DNA from: Notospermus geniculatus
Lineage: Eukaryota; Nemertea; Pilidiophora; Heteronemertea; Lineidae
Assembly: GCA_002633025.1 (NCBI GenBank)
Contig: NMRB01000100.1
Location: 14,610-78,609 of the forward strand
Direction: 5' to 3'
Length of the DNA stretch: 64,000 bases
This document shows, in pieces, positions 1-13,000 of the stretch. How positions within the stretch are numbered: the stretch's first letter is position 1; every line of letters begins with the position of its first letter. The position numbers and the translations under genes are program-made. The notes under the pieces were generated by a model, which worked only from the letters and a program-made list of their open reading frames with translations, did not search any database and was not told the origin of the DNA.

Positions 1-1860
1 CAGCTTGTCTTGAAATTGTATACAAAAACTGTTCTTTGATTGACAGTTGCAACCGATCACCGGTGTTTCCATTCACCTGTATAAGATGCTGAGACGACAA
101 CGACAAATTCCTGAGAACTGTAATCTTGCAAAGGCTGATTCTACTTGTAACAACACACCTATACATTTTCCTGCTTTTCCATTCTGATCTGTAAAATCAT
201 ACATGAAGCTCCTGTTCCAGGATGGTGTAGGAAAATCACACATATTCATTTGAAATTACTGTGCTTGATATCCAAGGCATTGGTATCTTTAAATTCGATA
301 TGACGTAAGGCGCACACTCCCCTCATATTTTCCTGGCTGATCTCGTGTTTTGTTGCGAATACACACTAAATGTTGATTGGTATTCTGTGAGTAAGTTGGA
401 GTGTTATTTGTTTCATGGCGTAATTTCCATATTCAAGATGGACCTGGGTGTGTTATAGACTACCGGTAATTGCTGATAGCGACCTGTTTTTGGTGTTATA
501 TTGAATGGTGTCATAAATAGATCATAGTTTTGATCTATTTATGTTTTTGATCTATTTGATGGTGTTGAATTACCGGGTAAGTAGTTGTTGGTACATAACT
601 GATATATTCAGGTAACACGGAGTGTGTTTATCAGGTAATAGGCTCAGATTCAGGTAATAAGAAGTGTGTTAATCAGGTAATAATAGGCTGGCTTTACTTC
701 TTGATGGTTTCAATCAATGTGCAGTGTTCAAATACATCATCCAGGGTTGAATTTGACCAGTATTGCCAAGTGTTAGTTTGTCCTTGGGTAAGGGATATTA
801 AATGGCCGAGTCACATCAGCTGCGAATGTGAAGCAGTTCTTTCCATGCACTTTTGCATCCTGTCTAGTCAGAAGGGTAATGCTTTGAGAAACTGGGATAA
901 AGCCCAGTTTGATGAAGTGTAAGGTTTAGGCATTGCATATGTGGATTTGACTTGAGGCATTTTGGTCAAGCTTTAATGGTAATTCTGTCGAAAATTTGTT
1001 AGAATCATGGTAAAATAAATAAGTAGTGCAAATCATGTAGATTACATGCTTTTCTGATGGTTTCAAATCCTTAAATTTTCGAGCGAGTCAAACATAAGTT
1101 GTATTCAGTTGAAAATTCGTTAAAATCATGATAAAAATTTGTAAACAGTGCAGATCATGTATATGTTTTTCTGACGATTTCAAATCTTTCAAGTACCGCA
1201 ATTGAGATTTCAGGGACAGGCAGTTCTGGCACTAAATTATGGATTTTTTGCTTTATGTAGGCTATCACTTCAAATCATGCTTAAATTTATTGTCCTCAAC
1301 TCTGGCAGCCGTGATCCAGTTGACCAGGGCATCACTTGGAAGCCCTTAGGAACCCCTGATCAGGAATTTCACATCTTTGCAGAAAAAGATGCTGTAAAAT
1401 GTTGAACAAGTTCAGGCAGATGCAGGGTGTGTGTTAGATCCCGTCAATTTCATCACTTCCTTTGTTACATGTACTGTACAGTTAACACTTGGAGTAATGT
1501 AATAATTATGCACAAAAAATGTAGATCATGTTAATGTGAAGATAGTAGTTTTGATATGAACTTGTCGTTATCTTCCTTTTGTGCAGGCAGTGACAATAGC
1601 TGGGAGAAACAAAATCCTGTGATGTGCAGGGAGTTAAGAAAAAATCAAATGGAGAATTGAGCACCAAATATGTGAGGCAGTCAAGGAAAACCCGTCGGAT
1701 GTTGCATTTGAGGAAAGTGTTGATGGCCTTGGTGAAACCGCACATTTCAATACCGGTAGCTGAAATATACCACATAACAGGTAAACAGTAGCAAATCAAT
1801 GCACAGGCAATTTGACAGCCCTTGTTGATCATTCAGCGACATCCGATGGGTTTTCCTAGA
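1..1860. other. Left flank, no gene recognised; short tandem repeats
   Basis: No reading frame here resembles a known protein. Two degenerate tandem repeats are visible: two units of about 43 bases around 610-695 built on a CAGGTAATA core, and two units of about 115 bases between about 985 and 1190 sharing words such as GAAAATT.GTTA.AATCAT. If the exon at 1861-2093 is real, this stretch would contain its upstream intron. Confidence 0.5.
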
Positions 1861-2093
1861 CCGCCACACATATGGCATTATTTAATTCGCTCAATAAACT
1901 ACCGGTACCCCCAACATCGGACAAATCAAATGTACATGTACATGTACAGCAGAAGGAAACTGAAGAAAACATCCATGTCCGAGAACTGCCCTTTCTATCA
2001 TCCTACTGTGGCTCGAACCCAGAACATCAGAGGAAATGGGTGCAAATGCCGCCTCCACTGCACCACTTGGACAGCAAGGAGCCATCAACGTGA
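1861..2093 (+). CDS. Possible terminal exon of an unidentified plus-strand gene
   Basis: A TTTTCCTAG acceptor at 1852-1860 opens a frame of 76 codons ending in TGA at 2091-2093. The peptide is hydrophilic and proline-rich, with VHVHVQQKETEEN in the middle and the C-terminus LDSKEPST, and its composition looks like coding sequence rather than intron. I do not recognise the family. The first ATG (1872) is eleven bases into the exon, so this could be a last exon spliced from outside the window. Overlapping open frames on both strands lower confidence. A gene here would converge on the minus-strand PPP2R3 gene. Confidence 0.3.
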
Positions 2094-2199
2094 AATTTCT
2101 GGCCAAGTCTAGATGAGGCAAAATTTTTCGGGAGAAATCATGGCTGTACCTTACATTAGGGAACAGAATGGACAAACTACACCTTTTGGTCTACAATAT

Positions 2200-2205
2200 T
2201 TTATT
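2200..2205 (-). promoter_or_regulatory. Candidate polyadenylation signal (AATAAA, minus strand)
   Basis: TTTATT on the plus strand reads AATAAA on the minus strand. It lies downstream of the PPP2R3 coding exons with an ORF-poor stretch between, so it could end that transcript. Inference from position only. Confidence 0.25.
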
Positions 2206-2210
2206 ATAAA

Positions 2211-5134
2211 ACGCATCCATTGTATGAATGAGTGGCAGGACTACATAGTGAGCGGAAAAAGGCACCGTGAAAACTAAAACTGATTCTAGGATATTACAGG
2301 CATTGTGCAGGTGACTGATTATCTGGAGGGTTTGTTTTAACAATCAAACCATGATGACAACAACTAAAAGTGCATAGTAAGTAGTAAGAAGTCAGATTTG
2401 AATCTTTCTAGTATCCAGTCAGAAAAACTTGTAAGTAATTCACCGACATTCAAGAAGAAAGTGGTGCTCATCACTTACCACTGAAACTTCAAAAAGTTGC
2501 ACACGCTGAACATACATGTACAAAAAACATGAAAATACATGTACAAATATCTGACATGTCTTAGCAGTAAAGAAAACATGATTGTAATTTGCTCAGATGT
2601 CAGACCGAGTTGAGTTTCATTTCACGCTGAAGTTCTATTGGCACACCACTTTATGAAGGCACCAAATCTCTTTTGATATCTATGGCTCACAATAACTTAA
2701 TTAACAAATCACAATATGTACAAACTGATGATATATTTTTGTGATAAAATCCAGTACAAATAATACAAACTATTTGATAAATCAATCTTAATTTGATCAA
2801 CAATTCTTCACTAATACAGTCTGTCCCGATAAATGTCTTCTCCAAAGTTGCAAAAATGCAATCTTAAGGATATTCCGAAAGATATTTGTCAGGAACTTCA
2901 GTCAAGCACATTCAAATCTGACATATGACAAGACAAGAAAACTGAACAGACATCCAGAGGAAATGAGGTTCTTGTTGATAATAATTGTTATCAACACACA
3001 CAGTCACACAAATGATCATCCATGTTACAAAATTTCTGAACAGCAGCCTCATTTTTTTGTAAATTTATCGGGACAAACTGTGCCCTGACTATTTCTTTCA
3101 GAATATATTATGGTACAAATCAAGCAACTAAATGCGGACATGAAAAGCACATACAGGCTCTATAGACGGAGGATACGTCAACTTCTACTTGCCAACTTCT
3201 TGAGATAGGCAATTTAAGTCTGAAGTCAGAAAAGACTTGGACAATTCTACCATTAGGTAATTTTAAAAAACAATTTCAACTTTTGGTTTTCGTGCATTCA
3301 GCACAGTTCCTTTGCAATGACATACACTTAAAGCCACACTGTATTGAATTCAGATATTGCTTACGTCCTCCGACGTTAGTGTAGTGTAAAATGTACTATG
3401 CTCTATCTGAATACATTAGAGCTCTGCCTGCAGTTTTTTCATTGTGTGCTGAAAACTAGGTCTTGATTCTTTGAAGTACGTATCAGGCAAACATTTTGTG
3501 GTCCTTCACGAGGCTATGAGACCTCTGTCTGCACAGTCCTAACACTTTGAAAATGTCGTAAAATTCAATACTGTGACGCTTTAAAGCCTGTGTAAATCAC
3601 TGAGATAGCTCACCTCCAAAGGACCCATATATTAGGCCCAACATCCAAGGCCCTCTAAGTTCTGTTTCCAACACTCTAGGGAAAAAAATAAAAATATTTC
3701 AGACAGATGTTGAAGTCAAATGACTTGTTAATTCCATAATTTCACAATCTGGGGAAATAGATAGCATTATTTGGCAAAAGCAAAACACCGAGCCACTTGA
3801 CAACAATCCCAATGGATATACAGCATTAAACTTTTCACTAAGTCCAACCAAGTTGTTGATGGGCCAAGATGCGAAAATATAAGGTAAGTAGGAACTGAGT
3901 GAATACCATTTCTGCAGAAAGACATTCATAACAAGGCTTGCACCGAAGGGGGATGGTTTCTTTGGTGAACTAATGCACAAGGGCACTCCTCCATGCAAGA
4001 GGTTTCTTGCAGGAGTTGGCTCTCAATGGGCAATTGCTCATTCTTGGTTTCCTTATGGCTTATGGCTAGATCAGTGACAAAAACAACTGCCCATAGGCTC
4101 TTATGGCTGAGTTGCCCATAGAGAGCCAACTTGCATAAGAAAACCCTCACATCGAGGCGCGACTGCCTTCAGGTACAAAGCAGAATAAGTACATGTATAT
4201 GACTTAAACAGAGGCATTGAATCCATTGATACATGAACAAACATCAACAATATTGACAATTTCAAATGTAAACAAGGAATATAGAAAAATATGCTCAGAA
4301 TCTGCATGCCTATGTTTGTATCCCCTTTTAACGGCAAACATTAGAACTCTTTGAACGACAAGCAGGGCGTGAAATCGAAGGGTTGTTTTCCTGCAGTAGT
4401 CAACAGACCAGAATTTCACACTTGTAATCTTTACCGAGTCAATGGAATATCCAGGTCCCACGTGATGTCTGCTCATTGGTGGAACCAAAAATTTACTCGC
4501 TAATGAATTTTTGGTGGCACTAAAATGATTCCATCTAAATGTAAAATGCATGAACTTTCTTTCATTCTTATGACTGATAAGCAAATAAATGAACTGTTCC
4601 AAACTTGCTACCCATCGATTTCACAGTCTATTTCAACAGAACATTGTAACTTAGGATCCAGAACAAATCCAAACAGAAAGGTACGTGAAATACTCCAGTG
4701 GCAAATTTCAAGGAGGAACATAATGGGCAGTCCTTTTGCAAAATTTGCATGAATATCTTGTTCAGATTTTAAGTGAAACATTGCCTTGATATGGTGATCC
4801 GCTGGCTCTCTCAAGGATCAGGAATTTTTTTTAAAAAGTTCCAACAATCAACATTTTGCAAAGGGACTGGCTGATTTTGAACATAGCAAAATACATGTAT
4901 CACTTTTTTACTCACTCTTCAAAGAATGTACTTACTAGAGAAATAAATCAACACAAACGTATATGTAAGTTGTGTAAAGAAAGGAGACATGAAAGAAACA
5001 TTTACTTAGAATCCTGAGAGGGAACTACCAAACAACTTTTTCCAAGAACAGATACCAACAGGGCCTTTTGGCACAAGGGCCGTGTCATAAAGCAGATATG
5101 GCACAAGAACACAGGGTGAGGAGGGTGACTTGAG
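2211..5134. other. ORF-poor region downstream of PPP2R3
   Basis: No exon is recognisable on either strand. Vertebrate PPP2R3 proteins have a few dozen more residues after the last exon found here, so a short 3' exon and a long 3' UTR may lie in this stretch, but I could not identify one. One MITE (about 3985-4150) is present. Confidence 0.4.
3985..4150. mobile_element. MITE, GTTGGCTCTC-ended family, copy 1
   Basis: Inverted ends GTTGGCTCTCAATGGGCAA (from 4014) and TTGCCCATAGAGAGCCAAC (to 4131) enclose about 80 bases of non-coding sequence. Other members occur at about 5578-5712, 6535-6660 and 13710-13855, so this is a dispersed non-autonomous DNA-transposon family rather than a local hairpin. 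Outer limits are approximate. Confidence 0.65.
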
Positions 5135-7032
5135 GACAATAATGTTGCATCCAACAACTTCACTGCAACTGCATCGTGCTATGAATTAGGGAGGTCAATC
5201 TGAGAGGTTCCAGCATGCCTTCCAAGAAATGCGGACTCAAAAATTAGCAAAAAATTACCAAACTTAAGCTCAGGCTGAAAAATAGCTGCTGTAAATAAAA
5301 TGAAATGCCTTTCTTTAACAGTCAAAGCAACAGAAAATTTGATCAACTACATGTACATCATTGCGGAGTGTGCAAGAAGGGATGAGTCAAGCAACAGATT
5401 GCAACCAAAACTGAATCAAAAATAACTCTGCGTTTTTGTCTATACTTACAAAAACAGTGGAAAGTGATGTAAGCAGATTGCCACTTCATGCAGTAACGCC
5501 ACCAAGTGGGTAAAAAGAGAAATGGTCGATTGCAAAGTATGGACATTGAAAGCTATTCCGGTCAGAAGGTGCCATTTTATAGGAGTTTTCTCACACCAGT
5601 TGGCTCTCTATGGGCAACTTGGCCATAGAAAACTAGGCAGTCGTTTGTGTCAGCTCGAGTCCTATGGAAACCAACAATCATGGTGTATTACCCATTGAGA
5701 GCCAACTATTGTGGGAAAATGACTAAAAGCTATGCAGTGGGTGAGAAACGACCAATTCAGTAATGACTATTTCAAGGAGTCCGACTTAAAGCTATTGCGA
5801 AGCAAAGCTACATATACCTGCCATTGCACAAAAATTAGGACAAGACATGCATGAAGTCTGACAATGGACAATCTACTGGGCAGCCCAAAATCCTTTGCCT
5901 CTCTTTCTATAGTACTATTTCAAATCAACCAAGAGAGCAACCACTATAAATTGTGTTAAAAACAGAAACTATCGTTACTACATTAATACATGTATCTGTC
6001 ATTTTATCTCAGTCGAGCAGTGCGCCCTCTATACTTACATCTCTTCCTCATTCTGTCCTGCTCCCTCCTCCGCGACGAGGATCTCGTAGACAATAATGTT
6101 CCATCCAACAACTTCACTGCAACTGCATCGTGCTATGAATTAGGGAGGTCAATCTGAGAGGTTCCAGCATGCCTTCCAAGAAATGCGGACTCAAAAATTA
6201 GCAAAAAATTACCAAACTTAAGCTCAGGCTGAAAAAATAGCTGCTGTAAATAAAATGAAATGCCTTTCTTTAACAGTCAAAGCAACAGAAAATTTGATCA
6301 ACTACATGTACATCATTGCGGAGTGTGCAAGAAGGGATGAGTCAAGCAACAGATTGCAACCAAAACTGAATCAAAAATAACTGTGTTTTTGTCTATACTT
6401 ACAAAAACAGTGGAAAGTGATGTAAGCAGATTGCCACTTCATGCAGTAACGCCACCAAGTGGGTAAAAAGAGAAATGGTCGATTGCAAAGTATGGACATT
6501 GAAAGCTATTCCGGTCTAAAGGTGCCATTCTATTGGAGTTTTCTCACACCAGTTGGCTCTTTATGGGCAACTTGGCCATAGAAAACTGGGCAGTAGTTTG
6601 TGTCAGCTCGAGTCCTACCAACAATGGTGTATTACCCATTGAGAGCCAACTAATGCGAGAAAATGACTGAAAGCTATGCAGTGGGTGAGAAACGACCAAT
6701 ACAGTAATGACTATTTCAAGGAGTCCGACTTAAAGCTATTGCAAAGCAAAGCTACATATACCTGCCATTGCACAAAAATTAGGACAAGACATGCATGAAG
6801 TCTGACAATGGACAATCTACTGAGCAGCCTGAAATCCTTTGCCTGTGTTTCTACAGTACTATTTCAAATCAACCAAGAGAGCAACCACTATAAATTGTGT
6901 TAAAAACAGAAACTATCGTTACTACATTAATACATGTATCTATCGTTTCATCTCAGTCGAGCAGTGCGCCCTCTATACTTACATCTCTTCCTCATTCTGT
7001 CCTGCTCCCTCCTCCGCGACGAGGATCTCGTA
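5135..7032. repeat. Tandem direct duplication of about 950 bp at the 3' end of PPP2R3
   Basis: Unit 1 is 5135-6088 and unit 2 is 6089-7032, nearly identical and beginning GACAATAATGTT. The break falls inside the last recognised PPP2R3 coding exon, so unit 1 carries only its final 50 or so bases including the donor-like GTAAGTAT. A MITE of the GTTGGCTCTC family lies in each unit (about 5578-5712 and 6535-6660). The truncated exon end in unit 1 has no acceptor and should not be spliced. Confidence 0.85.
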
Positions 7033-10000
7033 TTCTTCAGCAGCATATTTCTCCCAATCGGACGGTTCTGGTCCTTCTATCTCATAATCCTGCAAAAACA
7101 GGAAAATGTCAACTCACCACACGGAGAGCCTAAGCATTTTTACCATCACCATGCAATACACCTAACAGTTCAGATGAGAACCAAGCCTTTGTTAAGCGAG
7201 CAGTGCACCAGGGGAAGTGAAGGCAATATCAAAAGCAATCTGATATTGCCAGCCGCTGCAGACTAGGCAATGTTGCTTTTTGGTATTGACTGATATTGAG
7301 CGACTGTCACCAGAGTGTTCAGAGTTCGACTGGGGACTAGCAAGGAATAGATAAAGTCCGATATTCGTGGTGTAATGCTTCTTTAATATTTTCGACTCTG
7401 GTGCATGGATCAAATCTGAGCAACAACCTGGATGCTGGGGGTTAAGTATGGACCCCTGACCACAACATTTGGCCAATCAGATACTAGGGCTAGGGACCCC
7501 CTGACCAATAAGAATCTCCTAGGCGCCGATCATGATGCTGGCATCATGATCGTGAGAAAACATCCAAGTTGCTGCGTCAACTAATCCGGTTACAAAAGGT
7601 GCATAGTGCCGAAACTGTAAGACAAAAGAATTTTATATTTTCAGCTTCCATCCGACGCTCATTCATCAACCTGAAGTTATGTAATCAAGCGTTACCACGC
7701 TGCAGTCCAAGAAGGAACAATGATATCGGAAACCCTAAGTTATATTTCGGGCCCCAGGCACAATTGGCCATCACAAAAATGAAACATATTTGCATTTCTC
7801 TTTGTCGTGCCGACACTCAGCTTTTGTTGAAGTCATTCCTCCAAGTTGCATAACTGTCTGAGCGTCGTATGGAAGAATTTCAACTTTTCAACTCTACTCT
7901 AAATGCAGCTAGTTTAAACTCCCAGTAATATACTAATTAACCCATTGTTTTGGTAACACGACCATCGCTGGCGAGAAGATTCCACGGCACTCTGTCGAGT
8001 GCACACCTGGCCTCAACAGCCGATTTTGCTCAGTGGAAACCTGATCGCTTGTGATATTGCCTGCTGCCTGTTTAAGACCAACTCTGACCTCTGAACTGTG
8101 CCTGGAATCATCTTCCATAGGATTTAACAAGAGTGAACCAGAAAACTGGTCTTAAACACTTACCTTGAGATTTGAGAATGGGTCCCTCTGTTCATGATCA
8201 AGGTATTTCTCCAAGTTGAAGAAAGTGTCGAAGAATATATTGGTCATCTTGCAGGCCTTAAGATCAGCCATGGTTATTGCATGTGGACGGATCGGTTTTA
8301 CTAAATCCAACATCTGGAAACAGGAAGTTGAACATTTTGCACAAAGAGTAAGCAGTGTCATTCCATTAAATACCAACAAGTAGGCTGCACACCAGTGATC
8401 TTCCAATGGCTTCACACAAAGACCAAAGTTGTCACCTTTTTCAGTTTGAGGCTGATGTGTCATTCACTGGTACACTGAATCGGTCTGATTTCCATCCATT
8501 TGCCAACTTCTTTAAATGCAGAAGCCCATTTAATCCATTGTTTATGGACCGGAATCGGATTAGATCTGTGTGTCTGTGATTGACTCTCTACACAGGGAAT
8601 AACATGATGATAGCAAAGTGCCAGATTGAAATTCGACCACAAGGTATTTTCCAGTGGATCCTACCTGACATACGATATCTTCAAAAGGAAGGGTCTCAAT
8701 CCCAAGGGCCTCCATCTTCTGGAGTTGTTCTTCATAGAAATATTCCATCTCAAACATGGAGATGATGCCATCGCCGTCAAGGTCCATGCAGCGGAACCAA
8801 TACTCTATGCTGAAAATAGGAAAACAGATGCCTGTTTATGTATCCTGGAATGCCTGCACAGTCAGTCTGAAGTCTAAATCCTGGAAACAAACAGAAAGCC
8901 AACAATGAGAGCACAGTATTCCCACCTTGTCGGATGCCTCTTGTCCTCCTCAGCGATCAAAAACCACACGAACTCGGGATAACTCATCCTCCCCTCCTTC
9001 TGGGCTTGACCGTGCGTCACGGCACCTGAGAATATTCGGTCAATCATCCGTGATGAAATGGCTGAAAAATTCCAGTTAATTGAACCATTATAATTCCACA
9101 ACATCTTTACAATCCTACATCCATCTCAATTCTCTGCTGTGCATGGCTACGTCCATCTTCCACCAAAATCCAGTTCGCACAGGCATGACATCATTTAAGC
9201 AACCATATGCCTGCTGCTCCCAGGGCCTATAGGCCAGCAGAAGGGAAACAGAGACCCCTCAGTACTAAGACATTATTATAAGGAGATGGTATTCCTTACC
9301 ATGGTCATTGTGTTTTGATAAATCTTCTTTACTAATAAACAGATCATGGTCCTTGTCCAGCTCCCAGAATTTACAGTATATCACATAGAAATGTTCATAG
9401 GAGAAGTAATCTGTGACCTGGTTGATGTCCTCTTCGTCTTCAAGAGAGGCCAATACCTGCAACGGTAAGAGAAAGAAGAGGTTAGAACAAGAGGTCTCTG
9501 GGCCAGACACTCAGCTGACGTCAGGAACCACAGCTGAGGGCACGCTTTCATTGCCGTATTAGACTATAGTCAAATCAGTTTGAGAACCACCTCACCAAGG
9601 ATATCGTCTGCTACAGCTCAGGTAGTGAATCAAAAAAAAGCATTACCTGTAGAAAATTACTCCTCCTCAGCTCTGGAATCACGATGCGACCCGTCCACGA
9701 CCTATTTACACAGTAAAATATCCTAGCTACCACAGTGTGTACGTATCTAGAATGGAATTCTGGGGCATCTTGTAAGAAAGTTAAACCTGGGTGGGAATCC
9801 ACAACATCCTGAAATAAAAACATTTTGTACTCACTGAGAGCTTTCCAATGACTACCAATGGGTTTCACGTTCCTTTCAAATTCAAGCTGTATTGCAGTTT
9901 TTCTTTTTGACAATAGTGACCTTGCCAGTGCATCATGTCAACCACAGAGATAGACAGAATCAATATTTGGTGGAGAAATACCCCATAATGTCCAGAATAT

Positions 10001-13000
10001 CAGTCAGAACATGACTAGGCCTAGCACTTACCTGAATAAGTGGTATAAAATCTTCTGAACATAAGTAATTACACCCTGGTTTTGCTAAGAGGCGGACGAA
10101 TCTTGACGCATCGTCAAAATGACTTTGATTTAATCTGAAATTGAAGAAAGAAGACTGCTGGACACACATAACAGGAGCAAGGTGCTGCTGGGCAGCCCCG
10201 CCTGAAACTTTTCATGACTTTTTGCTCGGTTTGTTGAGCAAACAGTTGTGTTATTACAAGATTCTCACCTTTTCCACATGGCAGTGAACGACTGTATAGT
10301 TACAGTACCAGTTTTCTCTCCACCCGCTGCCGTGAATAATGGCCCCTTCCAGTAGAATGGCAACCCACAAGCCTGAAAAGAGAACAGAGAGACTGATTCA
10401 TTGTATAGGCCTATATTTCTCTCTTCCATATGTTAGCACTGAGGTCATGCTACCTCTGTTATTTTATATAGCAGATGATTTCAGTTTATATTTTTACAAG
10501 CCAAGTACAACAGCCGATTTTGCTCAGTGGAGATCTGATCGCTTGTGACATTGCCTGCTGCCTGTTTAAGACCAACTCTGACCTCTGAACTGTGCCTGGA
10601 ATCATCTTCCATAGGATTTAACAAGAGCGAACCAGAAAACTGGTCTTAAATCCCCTACCTTGAGATTTGAGAATGGGTCCCTCTGTTCATGATCAAGGTA
10701 TTTCTCCAAGTTGAAGAAAGTGTCAAAGAATATATTGGTCATCTTGCAGGCCTTAAGATCAGCCATGGTTATTGCGTGTGGACGGATAGGTTTTACTAAA
10801 TCCAACATCTGGAAACAGGAAGTTGAAGGTTTTGCACAAGGAGCAAGCAGTTTCATTCCATCAGCTTCCAACAAGTAGATTACTTACTGGTGATCTTCTG
10901 ATGGCTTAAGAAAAAGACCAAAGTTGTCACTTTTTTCAGTTCAAGACTAAGGTGATAATGTTAGCCCACTGATCCGATCTGATTTTGAACCATTTGCCAA
11001 TTTTTTTAAATATGGTAATGGCGAAGTCCATTTGATCCATTTTTCAAAGACCAGGAGCAGATCGGATCTGTGTGTGATTAACACTTTTCAAATAAGGAAT
11101 AATGTGATATTAGCAAAGTGCCAAACTGAAATTCCACCACGAGGTACGGGGTATTTTCCAGTGGATCCCTACCTGGCATACGATATCTTCAAAAGGAAGG
11201 GTCTCAATNTTTGAACCATTTGCCAATTTTTTAAAATATGGTAATGGCGAAGTCCATTTGATTCATTTTTCAAGGACCAGGAGCAGATCGGATCTGTGTG
11301 TGATTAACACTTTTCAAATAAGGAATAATGTGATATTAGCAAAGTGCCAAACTGAAATTCCACCACGAGGTACGGGGTATTTTCCAGTGGATCCCTACCT
11401 GGCATACAATATCTTCAAAAGGAAGGGTCTCAATTCCCAGGGCCTCCATTTTCTGGAGTTGTTCTTCATAGAAATATTCCATCTCAAACATGGAGATGAT
11501 GCCATCGCCATCAAGGTCCATGCAGCGGAACCAATACTCTATGCTGAAAATAGGAAAACAGATGCCTGTTTATGTATCCTGGAATGCCTGCACAGTCAGT
11601 CTGAAGTCAAAATCCTGGAAACAAACAGAAAGCCAACAATGAGAGTACAGTATTCCCACCTTGTTGGATGCCTCTTGTCTTCCTCAGCGATCAAAAACCA
11701 CACGAACTCGGGATAACTCATCCTCCCCTCCTTCTGGGCTTGACCGTGCGTCACGGCACCTGAGAATATTCGGTCAATCATCCGTGATGAAATGGCTGAA
11801 AAATTCCAGTTAATTGAACCATTATAATTCCACAACATCTTTACAATCCTAAATCCATCTCAATTCTCTGCTGTGCATGGCTACGTCCATCTTCCACCAA
11901 AATCCAGTTCGCACAGGCATGACACCATTTAAGCAACCATATGCCTGCTGCTCCCAGGGCCTATAGGCCAGCAGAAGGGAAACAGACACCCCTCAGTACT
12001 AAGACATCATTATAAGGGTATGGTATTCCTTACCATGGTCATTGTGTTTTGATAAATCTTCTTTACTAATAAACAGATCATGGTCCTTGTCCAGCTCCCA
12101 GAATTTACAGTATATCACATAGAAATGTTCATAGGAGAAGTAATCTGTGACCTGGTTGATGTCCTCTTCCTCTTCAAGAGAGGCCAATACCTGCAACAGT
12201 AAGAGAAAGAAGAGGTTAGAACAAGAGGTCTCTGGGCCAGACACTCAGCTGACGTCAGGAACCACAGCTGAGGGCACGCTTTCATTGCCGTATTCGACTA
12301 TAGTCAAATCAGTTTGAGAATCACCTCACCAAGGATATCGTCTGCTACAACTCAGGTAGTGAATCAAAAAAGAATTACCTGTAGAAAATTACTCCTCCTC
12401 AGCTCTGGAATCACGATGCGACCCGTCCACGACCTATTTACACAGTAAAATATCCTAGCTACCACGGTGTGTACGTATCTAGAATGGAATTCTGGGGCGT
12501 CTTGTAAGAACGTTAAACCTGGGTGGGAATCCACAACATCCTGAAATAAAAACATTTTAAAACTGGGCTCACTGAGAGCTTTCCAATGACTACCGACATC
12601 ACAAGTTTCAGATGCCTTTGCAGCTTTTTATTTCCGACAATAGTGACCTTGGCCGTGCACCAGTACGTCGACCGCATAGATAGACAGAATAATATTTGGT
12701 GGAGAAATACCCCATGGTAAGTCCAGAATATCAGTCAGAACATAACTAGGCCTAGCACTTACCTGAATGAGTGGTATAAAATCTTCTGAACATAAGTAAT
12801 TACACCCTGGTTTTGCTAAGAGGCGGACGAATCTTGACGCATCATCAAAATGACTTTGATTTAATCTGAAATTGAAGAAACAAGACTGTCGGACACACAT
12901 AACAGGAGCAAGGTGCTGCTGGGCAGCCCCGCCTGAAACTTCTCACGACTTTTTGCTCGGTTTGTTGAGCAAACAGTTGTGTTATTACAAGTTTCTCACC

